From Nocardia coubleae NBRC 108252 (GTDB lineage Bacteria > Actinomycetota > Actinomycetes > Mycobacteriales > Mycobacteriaceae), in the NCBI RefSeq assembly GCF_001612805.1, contig NZ_BDBD01000016.1, positions 1 to 64,000 on the forward strand: DNA of 64,000 nt. Direction: 5' to 3'. Position numbers and translations under genes: made by a program. The notes beneath the pieces are model-generated. The model was given only the letters and a program-made list of their open reading frames with translations. It was not told where the DNA came from and made no database searches. Below are positions 10,041-17,394 of this stretch, piece after piece. Every line of letters starts with the position of its first letter. Positions within the stretch are counted from its first letter, which is position 1.

Positions 10041-10787
10041 GTGACTGATCCGCTGCAGCCCCTGGTCGACCTGCCCGGCGTGCGTGAGGCCGCCGACAAG
10101 GCGCGCGACGCGCTCGCCGCGGTGCACCGGCACAAGTCCAACCGGCGCGGCTGGGCGACCACCGCCGCCGAGGCCGCCGTCCGCGCGGCGCGTTCGTCGG
10201 CTGCCATCGAGGGCGCGAGCACCGATCTGCCCGCCGACGGCAAGGTCAGCGATCCGGTGCTGGCCGGTGCGCTGCGGGTGGGCCAGGCGCTCGACGGTGA
10301 CGCGCTCACCAACCTGGTGGGCACCTGGCGCCGCGCCCCGCTGCAGGCGCTGGCCCGGCTGCATCTGCTCGCCGCCGCCGACCTCGTCACCGATCAACAG
10401 GAACTCGGCAGGCCACGCCCGGTACCCGGGGTAGCGGAGCGGCTGGACCTGCTGGCTCAGACCGTCCAGACCAGCACGGCACCCGCGCCGGTGATCGCCG
10501 CCGTGGTGCACGGCGAGCTGATGACACTTCGCCCGTTCGGTACCGCCGACGGTGTGGTCGCCCGCGCGGCGTCGCGACTGGTCGCGGTGTCGACCGGGCT
10601 CGATCCCCGCAGCCTCGGCGTTCCTGAGGTGTTCTGGCTTCGTCGCAGGCAGGCCTACCTCGATGCGGCCGCCGGCTTCGGCATGGGTACGCCGGAGGGT
10701 GTCGGCGGATGGGTGCTGTTCTGTGCGGGTGCGCTCGAAGACGGTGCGCGAGAGGCCAACTCGATCGCCGACGCGGCCGCGGGCTGA
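10041..10787 (+). CDS. Fic-like protein with degenerate active site (Rv3662c-type)
   Basis: 248-residue protein at the position of Rv3662c, which is usually annotated only as conserved hypothetical. The GTG start at 10041 gives MTDPLQPLVDLPG. Residues 53-58 read SAAIEG, which fits the Fic inhibitory motif [S/T]xxxE[G/N]. Residues 163-175 read LRPFGTADGVVAR and align with the catalytic Fic motif HPFxxGNGRxxR. The catalytic His is replaced by Arg, and the GNGR core has become ADGV. A helical segment with ARLHLLAAADLV lies between. I read it as a Fic-fold pseudoenzyme, so AMP transfer is unlikely. Its role is unknown. It follows the 54-aa gene and is closed by a hairpin at 10807-10841. Confidence 0.75.
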   Translation: MTDPLQPLVDLPGVREAADKARDALAAVHRHKSNRRGWATTAAEAAVRAARSSAAIEGASTDLPADGKVSDPVLAGALRVGQALDGDALTNLVGTWRRAPLQALARLHLLAAADLVTDQQELGRPRPVPGVAERLDLLAQTVQTSTAPAPVIAAVVHGELMTLRPFGTADGVVARAASRLVAVSTGLDPRSLGVPEVFWLRRRQAYLDAAAGFGMGTPEGVGGWVLFCAGALEDGAREANSIADAAAG

Positions 10788-10805
10788 CCTTCCCCACACA
10801 TCGAA

Positions 10806-11100
10806 ACGGGCGGCGTGCCGATTGCTCGACTTCGCCGCCCGCTAGCACGGAACACCTGGTTACCAAGCGTGCTGGGGTGGGTTGTGTTCGGTGGCCTCGG
10901 CGATCATCCGAACCCCGCCGGTTCATCCCCGCAACCTGTGCGAGGCTCTCGCCGACGACTGCCCGAATTTCGCAGGCCCACAACTCTGCTGCCCTTGTCG
11001 CGGCGCGCTCCGCGTGGGTGCCTGGCGTCCGTGCTGGGAAGGGTGGGATGGGAGGCGAAACCTTCTCTTCCGGTCCCGTCTTGGCCTTCCGTCCTTCCGT
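10806..11100 (-). ncRNA. probable Ms1 (MTS2823-type) RNA polymerase-binding small RNA
   Basis: In M. tuberculosis the abundant ~300-nt RNA MTS2823 (Ms1) lies between Rv3661 and Rv3662c, on the same strand as Rv3661. Here the homologues of those two genes flank a 433-bp region without a credible ORF. On the minus strand it contains a good promoter (TTGAAG, 17-18 nt, TGTAAGAAT, at 11136-11107) just after the HAD gene. A GC hairpin about 290 nt further on would end the transcript, giving the expected size. An internal hairpin GAACC-GGCGG-GGTTC is visible. Identity rests on synteny, size and promoter rather than on sequence alignment. Ends are approximate. Confidence 0.65.
10807..10841. terminator. 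hairpin terminator, possibly bidirectional
   Basis: CGGGCGGCG (10807-10815) and CGCCGCCCG (10833-10841) form a perfect 9-bp GC stem with a 17-nt loop, 19 bp after the Fic-like gene. On the minus strand it is followed by TTTCGATGT, so it would also end the Ms1-like RNA transcribed toward it. Confidence 0.6.
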
Positions 11101-11106
11101 GACTCC

Positions 11107-11136
11107 ATTCTTACACTGTGACCGCGCTCACTTCAA
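11107..11136 (-). promoter_or_regulatory. promoter for the Ms1-like RNA
   Basis: Read on the minus strand: -35 TTGAAG (11136-11131), then TGT and the -10 AAGAAT (11112-11107) in an extended -10 context. The spacer is 17-18 bp depending on register. The predicted start is near 11100. The housekeeping sigma factor type is inferred from the hexamers. Confidence 0.6.
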
Positions 11137-11220
11137 GCGTTTCTGTGGCATTACCGAATCCGCTTGTTTTCGGCGTGTCAGCTGGCGATCCGTGCTTGCG
11201 GGTCAAGGCTGCGTCGCAGG

Positions 11221-12081
11221 TCAGCGGCGTTTACGCAGCAACCGGTAGCTGATCGCGCCAGCTAGGACGGCGCTGAGCCCGACAGCCGCCGTCGCCGCCA
11301 CCGTGGTGCTCGACGGCGCCTGGAACCGCGACCACAGCGACACCGGATTGGAGAAGGTGAGCACCGGCCAGCCGCGCGCGACGGCCTCCTTGCGCAGCGC
11401 GCGGTCGGGGTTCACGGCGGTCGGGTGGCCGACCGCGCCCAGCATCGGCAGGTCGGTCGCCGAGTCGGAGTAGGCGTAGCACCGGGACAGGTCGTAACCC
11501 TCTGCGGCGGCCAGCTTTTCGATCGCGGCCACCTTTCCCTCTCCGTAGCAGTAGAACTCGATCTCGCCGGTGTATTTTCCGTCCTCGACGACCATCCGCG
11601 TCGCCTCGGTGTGGGAGGCGCCGAGCGCCTCGGCTATCGGCCCGACCATCTCCTCGCCGGACGCCGAAACGATCACCACATCGTGGCCGCGGATCTTGTG
11701 ATCGGCGATCAGGTCGGCGGCCTCGGCGTAGATCAGCGGGTCGACCAACTCGTGAAGCGTCTCGGCCACAATGGATTTCACCTGTTGCACATCCCAGCCC
11801 GCGCACATGTTGGCCAGGTTTGCCCGCATTCGTTCCATCTGGTCGTGATCGGCACCCGACAGCAGGAACAAAAAGTGCGCGTAGCTGCTCTCCAGTACGG
11901 CTCTGCGGTTGATCAGCCCCTGTGCGTAGAAGGGTTTGCTGAACACGAACGCGCTCGATTTCGCGATCACCGTTTTGTCGAGATCGAAGAACGCGGCCAC
12001 CCGCCCGCCGGCCGTCGGTGTACGGCCCGAGGAATCGAGTCTTGTGTCCGTAGGCGGAGTCTGGCGGCGATCGGCGGTCAC
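11221..12081 (-). CDS. HAD-IB family hydrolase (Rv3661-type), C-terminal membrane helix
   Basis: About 286 residues with all four HAD motifs: FFDLDKT (I), VIVSASGEE (II), the YGEGK lysine (III) and AYSDSATDLPML (IV). Members of this group (SerB/CicA-like) are probable phosphatases, and the substrate here is not known. The C-terminus has a hydrophobic segment (TTVAATAAVGLSAVLAGAI) followed by RLLRKRR, so it is likely membrane-anchored. GTG 12081 is the best start by comparison with the mycobacterial protein (short hydrophilic N-terminus before motif I), but no clear ribosome site is visible. It is flanked on both sides by probable small RNA genes. Confidence 0.85.
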   Translation of the reverse strand: MTADRRQTPPTDTRLDSSGRTPTAGGRVAAFFDLDKTVIAKSSAFVFSKPFYAQGLINRRAVLESSYAHFLFLLSGADHDQMERMRANLANMCAGWDVQQVKSIVAETLHELVDPLIYAEAADLIADHKIRGHDVVIVSASGEEMVGPIAEALGASHTEATRMVVEDGKYTGEIEFYCYGEGKVAAIEKLAAAEGYDLSRCYAYSDSATDLPMLGAVGHPTAVNPDRALRKEAVARGWPVLTFSNPVSLWSRFQAPSSTTVAATAAVGLSAVLAGAISYRLLRKRR

Positions 12082-12239
12082 GACAACAGGATAGGCACGC
12101 GCACCGACGGGTGGGGGATCCGCCCGCTCAGGCAACTGTTCGGCGTTTGCCCCGCGGACGCCGGAGGGCGCGAATCGCCGAAGAATGTCGGCCGACGCTA
12201 CTTGCGCCGTCGGCGGGTTATGGGTGTAGTATTGCTGAC

Positions 12240-12336
12240 ACCTGGACATGGTCCAGGCGCGTTCAGCCCGACCCCCCGGGGCTGAACCCGACGGCCCCAG
12301 CCTCCTCCCCCCCGGCTGGGGCCGTCCTCTATTTTC
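12240..12336 (+). ncRNA. 6C small RNA (B11-type)
   Basis: Two strong adjacent stem-loops with C-rich loops, the defining trait of 6C RNA. Stem 1 is TTCAGCCC/GGGCTGAA (12262-12286) with C6 in its loop. Stem 2 is a 12-bp stem ACGGCCCCAGCC/GGCTGGGGCCGT (12291-12325) with C7 in its loop, followed by CCTCTATTTTC. A further hairpin CCTGGAC-ATG-GTCCAGG (12241-12257) lies at the 5' end. A -10 element TAGTAT in a TG context is at 12227-12232. In M. tuberculosis the 6C RNA B11 lies between Rv3660c and Rv3661, the same neighbours as here. 6C RNAs regulate targets through the C-rich loops. Confidence 0.9.
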
Positions 12337-12372
12337 AGGACGATTACTTTCATCCGGCAGCGTATTCGGAAG

Positions 12373-12399
12373 TTATCCACACCCCGCGAGTTATCCACA
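12373..12399 (+). promoter_or_regulatory. two direct-repeat DnaA boxes upstream of ssd
   Basis: Two perfect TTATCCACA nonamers at 12373-12381 and 12391-12399, same strand, 18 bp apart, between the end of the 6C RNA and the ssd start 53 bp downstream. TTATCCACA is the canonical high-affinity DnaA box. The locus is not an origin by gene content, so DnaA-dependent regulation or titration is the natural reading. Confidence 0.7.
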
Positions 12400-12451
12400 A
12401 TCGCCGTTCGACGGGTGTCGGCCGAGGTCCTCCGCGAGCACGCTGAACCGC

Positions 12452-13537
12452 ATGAACCTCGCCCCAACCTCCGCTCCGATCTCGCCCGCCCTCGTGCTCG
12501 TGCGCGACGAACGGCTGCGCGCCGAGGTGCGCCGGGTGGCCGCGGCCGCCGAGCGGGTCACCGACGAACGGCACATGCCCGTCGGCAGGCACGCCTGGGC
12601 GGGCGCGGGCCTGGTGATCCTCGACACCGATGCCGCGATCGCCGCCGCCGCGGCGGGCTGCCCGCGACGGGCGGGGATCGTGCTCGTCACCGAAGGTGAA
12701 CCGGCCGTTGCCGACTGGCAGGCCGCCACCGCCGTCGGTGCCGAACGCGTCGTCGGGCTGCCGGGCGCGGCAGTCGCGCTGGTCGAGCAGTTCGCCGAGC
12801 ATGCCGAGGCGCGCACCGGGGAGGGGGTGGTCGTCGCCGTGGCCGGTGCGGGTGGGGGAGCCGGCGCGTCCACCCTCGCCGCCGCGACGGCCTTACGCGG
12901 TGCGGCGCTGCGAGTGCGGCGCGACGCGGTGCTCATCGACGGTGCGCCCCTGGACGGTGGCATCGACCTCGTGCTCGGCATGGAGAACGTCGCCGGGCTG
13001 CGCTGGCCCGACCTGGTGATCGAGGACGGGCGGGTTTCCGCTGCCGCGCTGCACAACGCGCTGCCTGCCGCCTGTCCCGGGTTGGCTGTGCTCTCCTGCG
13101 GGCGCGCGGGCCCGCCCGCCGAACTGGCGCCCGCGGCGGTGCGTGCGGTGATCGAATCCGGTAGGTCCGCAGGTGATCTGGTCGTCTGCGATGTGTCGGG
13201 GGAGCGCGGTGCGGCGGCCGACGTGATGGTCGATGCCGCCGATCTGGTCGTTCTCGTCGTGCCCGCCCGGTTGCGTTCGGTGGCCGCCGCCGAGGTGGTG
13301 TCGGCATACATCGGCGAGCGAAACCCGAACAGGGGCCTGGTGGTTCGTGGCCCGGCGCCGGGCGGCTTGCGCGGCGCGGAGGTGGCCGAGGTGCTCGGGT
13401 TGCCGCTGCTCGCGGCCGTGCGTGGACAAGCCGGGCTGGCTGCGCGGCTCGAACGCGGCGGGCTCAGCGTGCGCAGGCGCGGTCCGCTGCGCGACGCGGC
13501 CGACGCGGTTCTCGCCATGGTCGGGGCTGAGGTGTGA
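12452..13537 (+). CDS. ssd: Ssd / CpaE-like protein of the Tad locus
   Basis: 361-residue CpaE/MinD-superfamily protein of the helicase/secretion neighbourhood, corresponding to Rv3660c (septum-site determining protein Ssd). The N-terminal receiver-like half is followed by the ATPase half. The P-loop region (VAGAGGGAGASTLAAA, about 130-145) has no lysine, unlike the KGG-type loop of MinD, so nucleotide use is uncertain. Downstream segments (VLIDGAPLDGGIDLVLG, VVCDVSG) resemble the ParA/MinD core. It probably positions the Tad secretion/pilus machinery, and the mycobacterial protein affects septation. Its 3' end overlaps tadA (TGATG). Two DnaA boxes precede it. Confidence 0.88.
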   Translation: MNLAPTSAPISPALVLVRDERLRAEVRRVAAAAERVTDERHMPVGRHAWAGAGLVILDTDAAIAAAAAGCPRRAGIVLVTEGEPAVADWQAATAVGAERVVGLPGAAVALVEQFAEHAEARTGEGVVVAVAGAGGGAGASTLAAATALRGAALRVRRDAVLIDGAPLDGGIDLVLGMENVAGLRWPDLVIEDGRVSAAALHNALPAACPGLAVLSCGRAGPPAELAPAAVRAVIESGRSAGDLVVCDVSGERGAAADVMVDAADLVVLVVPARLRSVAAAEVVSAYIGERNPNRGLVVRGPAPGGLRGAEVAEVLGLPLLAAVRGQAGLAARLERGGLSVRRRGPLRDAADAVLAMVGAEV

Positions 13538-14718
13538 TGACGACATTCGTCACCGTCGACCTGCTCGAGCGGGTCCGCGAACGCCTCGCCGAACACGCGG
13601 GCGCGCCCGATGCCGCCCAACTCGCCGCCGCGATCCGCGCCGAAGCGGGCGGTGTCCTCGCCGACACCGACCTACTGCGCGCCCTGCGTCTGCTGCAGAC
13701 CGAGATGACCGGCGCAGGCCTGCTCGAACCGCTGCTGCACGATCCGCGCGTCGCCGATGTTCTGGTCACCGGTCCCGATGCGGTGTGGATAGATCGTGGC
13801 CACGGCCTCGAGCGCACCGACGTGCGTTTCGCCGATGAAGCGGCCGTGCGCAGGCTCGCCCAGCGTCTCGCCCTGGCGGCGGGTCGCAGGCTCGACGACG
13901 CCCAGCCGTGGGTCGACGGCAAACTCACCGGCACCGAGGCAACCCTCGGCGACGCGTTCGGCGTGCGGCTGCATGCCGTTCTCGCGCCTGTCGCCCACGA
14001 CGGCACCTGCCTGTCGCTACGCGTCCTGCGCCCAGCCACCCAGGGACTCGATGCCCTCGCGGCCGCCGGCTCGCTACCTCCCGCGGCCCGTGCGCTGCTC
14101 GGCGATATCGTGCGCGCCCGCCTCGCGTTCCTCGTGGTCGGCGGAACCGGTGCGGGAAAGACGACATTGTTGTCCGCGCTGCTGGCGGCCGTGGATCCCG
14201 CCGAGCGGATCGTCTGCGTGGAAGACGCCGCGGAGCTGGCGCCCGTACATCCGCACGTGGTGCGCCTGGTCGCGCGCACGGCCAATGTGGAAGGGGTAGG
14301 CGAGGTCACTGTTCGCGATCTGGTCCGCCAAGCACTGCGGATGCGCCCCGACCGGATCGTCGTCGGTGAGGTCCGCGGCGCGGAGGTCGTCGATCTGCTC
14401 ACCGCCCTCAACACCGGCCACGACGGCGGAGCGGGAACAGTTCACGCCAATTCACCCCAGGAAGTTCCCGCCCGGCTGGAAGCCCTCGCGGCCCTCGGCG
14501 GAATGGACCGCGCCGCCCTGCACAGCCAGCTGGCCGCCGCGGTCCAGGTCGTCCTCCACGTCCACCGCCGCGCCGACGGCACCCGAGGCCTCCGGGAAAT
14601 AGGAATCCTCCAGCGCGACAACGACTCCATCCACATCACCCCCGCCTGGCGCTCCGATTCGGCCCCGACCCCGGGCGCTCCGGAACTGGCCCGGCTCCTG
14701 GAATCGAGGCTCGGATGA
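13537..14718 (+). CDS. tadA: TadA/CpaF secretion ATPase (Rv3659c-type)
   Basis: 393-residue type II/IV secretion hexameric ATPase that powers Flp-pilus assembly. A helical N-terminal domain is followed by the catalytic core: Walker A VVGGTGAGKTTLL (about residues 202-214), Asp-box region CVEDAAELAP, a His-box region, and Walker B-like RPDRIVVGEVRGAE. GHDGGAGTVHANS is the expected TGHxG/HAN stretch. ATG 13537 overlaps the ssd stop. Its own stop overlaps an ATG (ATGA), but the recognisable TadB start is 344 bp further on. Confidence 0.95.
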   Translation: MTTFVTVDLLERVRERLAEHAGAPDAAQLAAAIRAEAGGVLADTDLLRALRLLQTEMTGAGLLEPLLHDPRVADVLVTGPDAVWIDRGHGLERTDVRFADEAAVRRLAQRLALAAGRRLDDAQPWVDGKLTGTEATLGDAFGVRLHAVLAPVAHDGTCLSLRVLRPATQGLDALAAAGSLPPAARALLGDIVRARLAFLVVGGTGAGKTTLLSALLAAVDPAERIVCVEDAAELAPVHPHVVRLVARTANVEGVGEVTVRDLVRQALRMRPDRIVVGEVRGAEVVDLLTALNTGHDGGAGTVHANSPQEVPARLEALAALGGMDRAALHSQLAAAVQVVLHVHRRADGTRGLREIGILQRDNDSIHITPAWRSDSAPTPGAPELARLLESRLG

Positions 14719-15062
14719 ATGTGCGGTCTGCGCTCTCACCGGCCATCGGCAGACGCACCCGGCCTCGGTCTGCACCTTCCCGCGTTGCGAGACGAGGCGC
14801 GAGGTCGTGGGCACCTCGGCTTGCTGCGCCGCTGTCTCGAGACGCTCGTCGCGAGTTGTGCACAGGCTCCCAAGAGTGATGTGCGCAGAGCTCTCGAAGG
14901 CGAGTCGCGTACCGGCGCGAAGGTGCAGGCGGTTTCTCCTCTGTTGTCGGGCAGGTATGCGGCTCCGTCGACGGGCGAGAGATCTTCAACCGATGTGGAC
15001 GCCTGTGGACAAAAGCTGCTCGTCGAACGTGTTGTCGCAAAACGTGAGTGGAGGTGAGACAG
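14719..15062. other. long tadA-tadB junction without recognisable protein
   Basis: 344 bp between TadA and the recognisable TadB start. An ATG overlapping the tadA stop opens a 54-codon ORF (14715-14879, very Arg-rich, no family). The rest has no credible gene. TGTGGACAA at 15004-15012 is an exact TTGTCCACA DnaA-box on the minus strand. In related genomes tad genes are usually packed tightly, so this looks like an insertion or a decayed segment. Confidence 0.5.
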
Positions 15063-15851
15063 ATGGGCGTTGGATTGCTCTGTTGTGCGGTCGCGGTGCT
15101 TGTGCTTCCGGTATCGGGAGGGCAGCGGAGGTTCGGGCGGCTGTTCGGGGTGGCGCAGCGGGGCCGGTTGCCGCGTGTGCCTGTGGAGTGGTGTGTGGGA
15201 ATCCTGGTGGGGTGTGCGGCTTTCGGCTTCGGAGTCGGAACGGGGTTGGCCGCCCTCATCCTCGGTGTGACAGTGGCTGTGCGCAATCGGCGCGGGCGGG
15301 CTGAGCGGGAGCGTCGGCAGGAATGCGCGCATCTGCTCGCCGGGTTGGAAGCTGTCGTCGGTGAGCTGCGGGTGGGAGCTCACCCGAGCGCGGCGGCGGA
15401 ATCGGCTGCGGGCGAATCGCGGGGTGAGGCGGCGCGCGTGCTCGCGATCAGCGCGGGTCGAAGCCGTCTCGGTGGTTCGGGCGCCGACGGATTGGTGCAT
15501 CCGGATTCCGTTGTCGCCGAGGAGCTGTCGCGGATTGCGACCGCCTGGCGCGTCGCCGAGCAACACGGCCTGGCGCTGGCCGAACTCCTTTCCGCCGCCC
15601 GCACCGATCTCCTCGCCCGTACCCGCTTTCGCGACCGCACCGAATCCGCGCTGGCAGGCGCCCGAGCCTCGGCCACGGTCCTCGCTGGACTCCCGCTGGT
15701 AGGGGTAGGACTCGGCCAGCTGATGGGCGCCGCGCCCCTGTCCGTCCTCTTCGCCTCTCCCGCAGGCGAATTCCTACTACCCCTCGGCACCGCGTTGGCC
15801 TGCTGTGGACTGCTGTGGACGGATGTCATCACCCGAAGGGGGACGGCATGA
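15063..15851 (+). CDS. tadB: TadB-type secretion membrane protein (Rv3658c-type)
   Basis: 262-residue type II secretion F-domain membrane protein that, with TadC, forms the inner-membrane platform on which TadA acts. ATG 15063 follows a strong GGAGGTGAG. A first hydrophobic segment (GVGLLCCAVAVLVLP) and a second pair of helices near 45-75 precede the cytoplasmic region with HLLAGLEAVVGELR and AWRVAEQHGLALAELL (the conserved F-domain helices). The last helices are near 205-255. The stop overlaps an ATG (ATGA) that opens the upstream extension of the tadC frame. Confidence 0.85.
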   Translation: MGVGLLCCAVAVLVLPVSGGQRRFGRLFGVAQRGRLPRVPVEWCVGILVGCAAFGFGVGTGLAALILGVTVAVRNRRGRAERERRQECAHLLAGLEAVVGELRVGAHPSAAAESAAGESRGEAARVLAISAGRSRLGGSGADGLVHPDSVVAEELSRIATAWRVAEQHGLALAELLSAARTDLLARTRFRDRTESALAGARASATVLAGLPLVGVGLGQLMGAAPLSVLFASPAGEFLLPLGTALACCGLLWTDVITRRGTA

Positions 15852-16132
15852 GCGTTCCGATGAGTGTCGAGTCACCGCCGACTTGTGAACTGCTGTGGAG
15901 GGTGTCCCCACCAGGACGAGTGCACACGCGCGTTGATGTACGCCGGCCGGAGCTGGCCGCATGTATTCGTCCGCCTGGGGCCGACCCGAGCCGGGGTGCA
16001 TCGGGTGTGCCGACCCGGCGAGGCATGCACCGCCCACGCGCCGACCAGAGTCGGCCCACCAGCGGTTGTGGACTGTGCACAGAGCTGTGGATGGGTGTGG
16101 ACGGTTGTCGATGTCGAGTGAAAGGGGTTGTT
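15848..16132 (+). other. in-frame N-terminal extension or leader before tadC
   Basis: ATG 15848 overlaps the tadB stop (ATGA) and is in frame with TadC, giving a possible 95-residue extension. The predicted extension is Arg-, Pro- and Cys-rich with no membrane or TadC character, and a better start with its own ribosome site exists at 16133. The DNA shows many TGTGGA/GTGCAC words (16060-16110). I treat it as a non-homologous junction segment and cannot exclude that it is translated. Confidence 0.4.
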
Positions 16133-16756
16133 GTGCAGCATGATTTCGGTGCGCCGCTACCGCTCGCGGTGCTGATTCTGGCTGTTGGTCTGCTGGCATT
16201 GCCCGGGAGGGTGGCAGTCAGCCGGCGATTGCGAGGACTCGGGCCTGCGGCGGCACCGGCTCCGGTGCGGGTGACGGCGAAGGCGGACCCGTTGGGGTCG
16301 GCTTCGGCATTCGATCTGCTCGCCGCGTGCCTGCGAGCCGGGCTGCCGATGGCAGCAGCCGCCCGAGCCAGCGCTCCCACCGCGCCACCGGTCTTGTGCG
16401 CGGCTCTGCTGCGGGCCGCCGACCTACTGGCACTCGGCGCCGACGCCACCACGGCATGGGAGCGCGCCGCCGCCGACGCGGTCGGTTCCGCGGGTGCCGA
16501 CGAAGTCGAGTCGCTGGCGCGGATGGCGCGACGCTCGGCCCGGTCGGGCGCTTCGCTGGCCACCGCGGTCGCCGAATTGGCAACGCAGCGACGGGAAGTG
16601 GTGGAGGACGCCGCCGTGGCACGCGCCGAACGTGCGGGCGTGCTGATCGGCGGCCCACTCGGACTCTGCTTCCTGCCCGCCTTCGTCTGCCTCGGGATCG
16701 TCCCGGTCGTAGTCGGTTTGGCGGGCCGGGTCCTCGGCAACGGCGGCCTGCCGTGA
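16133..16756 (+). CDS. tadC: TadC-type secretion membrane protein (Rv3657c-type)
   Basis: 207 residues from GTG 16133, preceded by AAAGGGG with 5-nt spacing. Rv3657c is similar in size. The N-terminal helix is LPLAVLILAVGLLALPG. The F-domain part carries DLLAACLRAGLPMAAAARA and DEVESLARMARRSARSGASL, and the two C-terminal helices are near 165-205. It partners TadB in the membrane platform of the Flp pilus or secretion system. The upstream frame is open for another 95 codons (see the separate entry), so the start is a judgement. Confidence 0.82.
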   Translation: MQHDFGAPLPLAVLILAVGLLALPGRVAVSRRLRGLGPAAAPAPVRVTAKADPLGSASAFDLLAACLRAGLPMAAAARASAPTAPPVLCAALLRAADLLALGADATTAWERAAADAVGSAGADEVESLARMARRSARSGASLATAVAELATQRREVVEDAAVARAERAGVLIGGPLGLCFLPAFVCLGIVPVVVGLAGRVLGNGGLP

Positions 16757-16828
16757 ACGCCCGCCACACGGGCCACGAAACGTCACCGGGCGGATCGTCC
16801 GCGCGGTGGGAAATGAGAGGGGATCACG

Positions 16829-17038
16829 ATGACGCACGTACGCACCGTCTGCCTGGAGGTCCGAGCCCGTTTCACCCGTCTGCTCTTCGACGACGCCGGG
16901 ATGTCGACGGCGGAATACGCGATCGGGACCATTGCCGCGGCCGCCTTCGGCGCGGTGCTCTACGCGGTGGTCACGGGGGACAACATCGTCAACGCGCTGA
17001 CATCGATCATCGACAAAGCGCTGAACACAAGCGTGTAA
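16829..17038 (+). CDS. flp: Flp-type pilin (DUF4244, Rv3656c-type)
   Basis: 69-residue prepilin. A 24-residue leader ends in DDAG and is followed by MSTAEYAIGT. Cleavage after Gly24 would leave Met at +1 and the hallmark Glu at +5 with Tyr at +6, as in Flp/type IVb pilins. A single hydrophobic helix (AIGTIAAAAFGAVLYAVV) then drives assembly, and the tail is short. GAGAGGGG lies 6 nt before the ATG. It is the structural subunit for the TadABC machinery encoded just upstream. I see no prepilin peptidase gene in the window. Confidence 0.9.
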   Translation: MTHVRTVCLEVRARFTRLLFDDAGMSTAEYAIGTIAAAAFGAVLYAVVTGDNIVNALTSIIDKALNTSV

Positions 17039-17079
17039 ATCGCTGCCGCGCTGCCGGTCTCGCCGATGATACGGGAGCG

Positions 17080-17394
17080 GTGACGGTCGAGGCCGCCATC
17101 GCCCTCGCCGCCCTCGTATGCGCGGTCGCCCTCTGCGTCGGCGCACTGCTCGCGGCGTCGACCCAGGTGCGCTGTGTCGACGCCGCCCGCGAAACCGCGC
17201 GCCTGGCCGCACGCGGTGACACCACGCACGCCGTCGCCGCAGGCCGCACCGTCGCCCCACCCGGGGCCACCGTCGAACTCCGCAACGACGGCGACCGCGT
17301 CATCGCCACGGTCGCCGCAACCACCCCACTACTCCCCGGCCTGCACCTCCGAGCCGAAGCGGTAGCCGTCATCGAACCCGGAACCCAGCCATGA
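17080..17394 (+). CDS. TadE-like pseudopilin (Rv3655c-type), start uncertain
   Basis: 104 residues from GTG 17080, the only ATG/GTG/TTG I find in frame after the pilin stop. The family motif would be G-AVTVEAAIAL, with cleavage before A and Glu at +5, but the GTG falls after that Gly, so the usual leader would be missing. Upstream codons are open and continue the similarity (LADDTGAVTVEAA), which suggests translation starts further up at a non-standard codon or by coupling with the pilin gene. After the helix come VRCVDAARETARLAARGD, typical of TadE proteins in this locus, and a globular tail. The stop overlaps the next ATG (ATGA). Confidence 0.75.
   Translation: MTVEAAIALAALVCAVALCVGALLAASTQVRCVDAARETARLAARGDTTHAVAAGRTVAPPGATVELRNDGDRVIATVAATTPLLPGLHLRAEAVAVIEPGTQP

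Noticed and set aside
10709..11248. Open frames across the Ms1-like region
   Set aside because: Arg/Ser/Pro-rich translations without domains or ribosome sites. The region is better explained as an RNA gene.
12373..12399. Replication origin
   Set aside because: Only two adjacent DnaA boxes, no A/T-rich unwinding region, and none of dnaA, dnaN or gyrB nearby.
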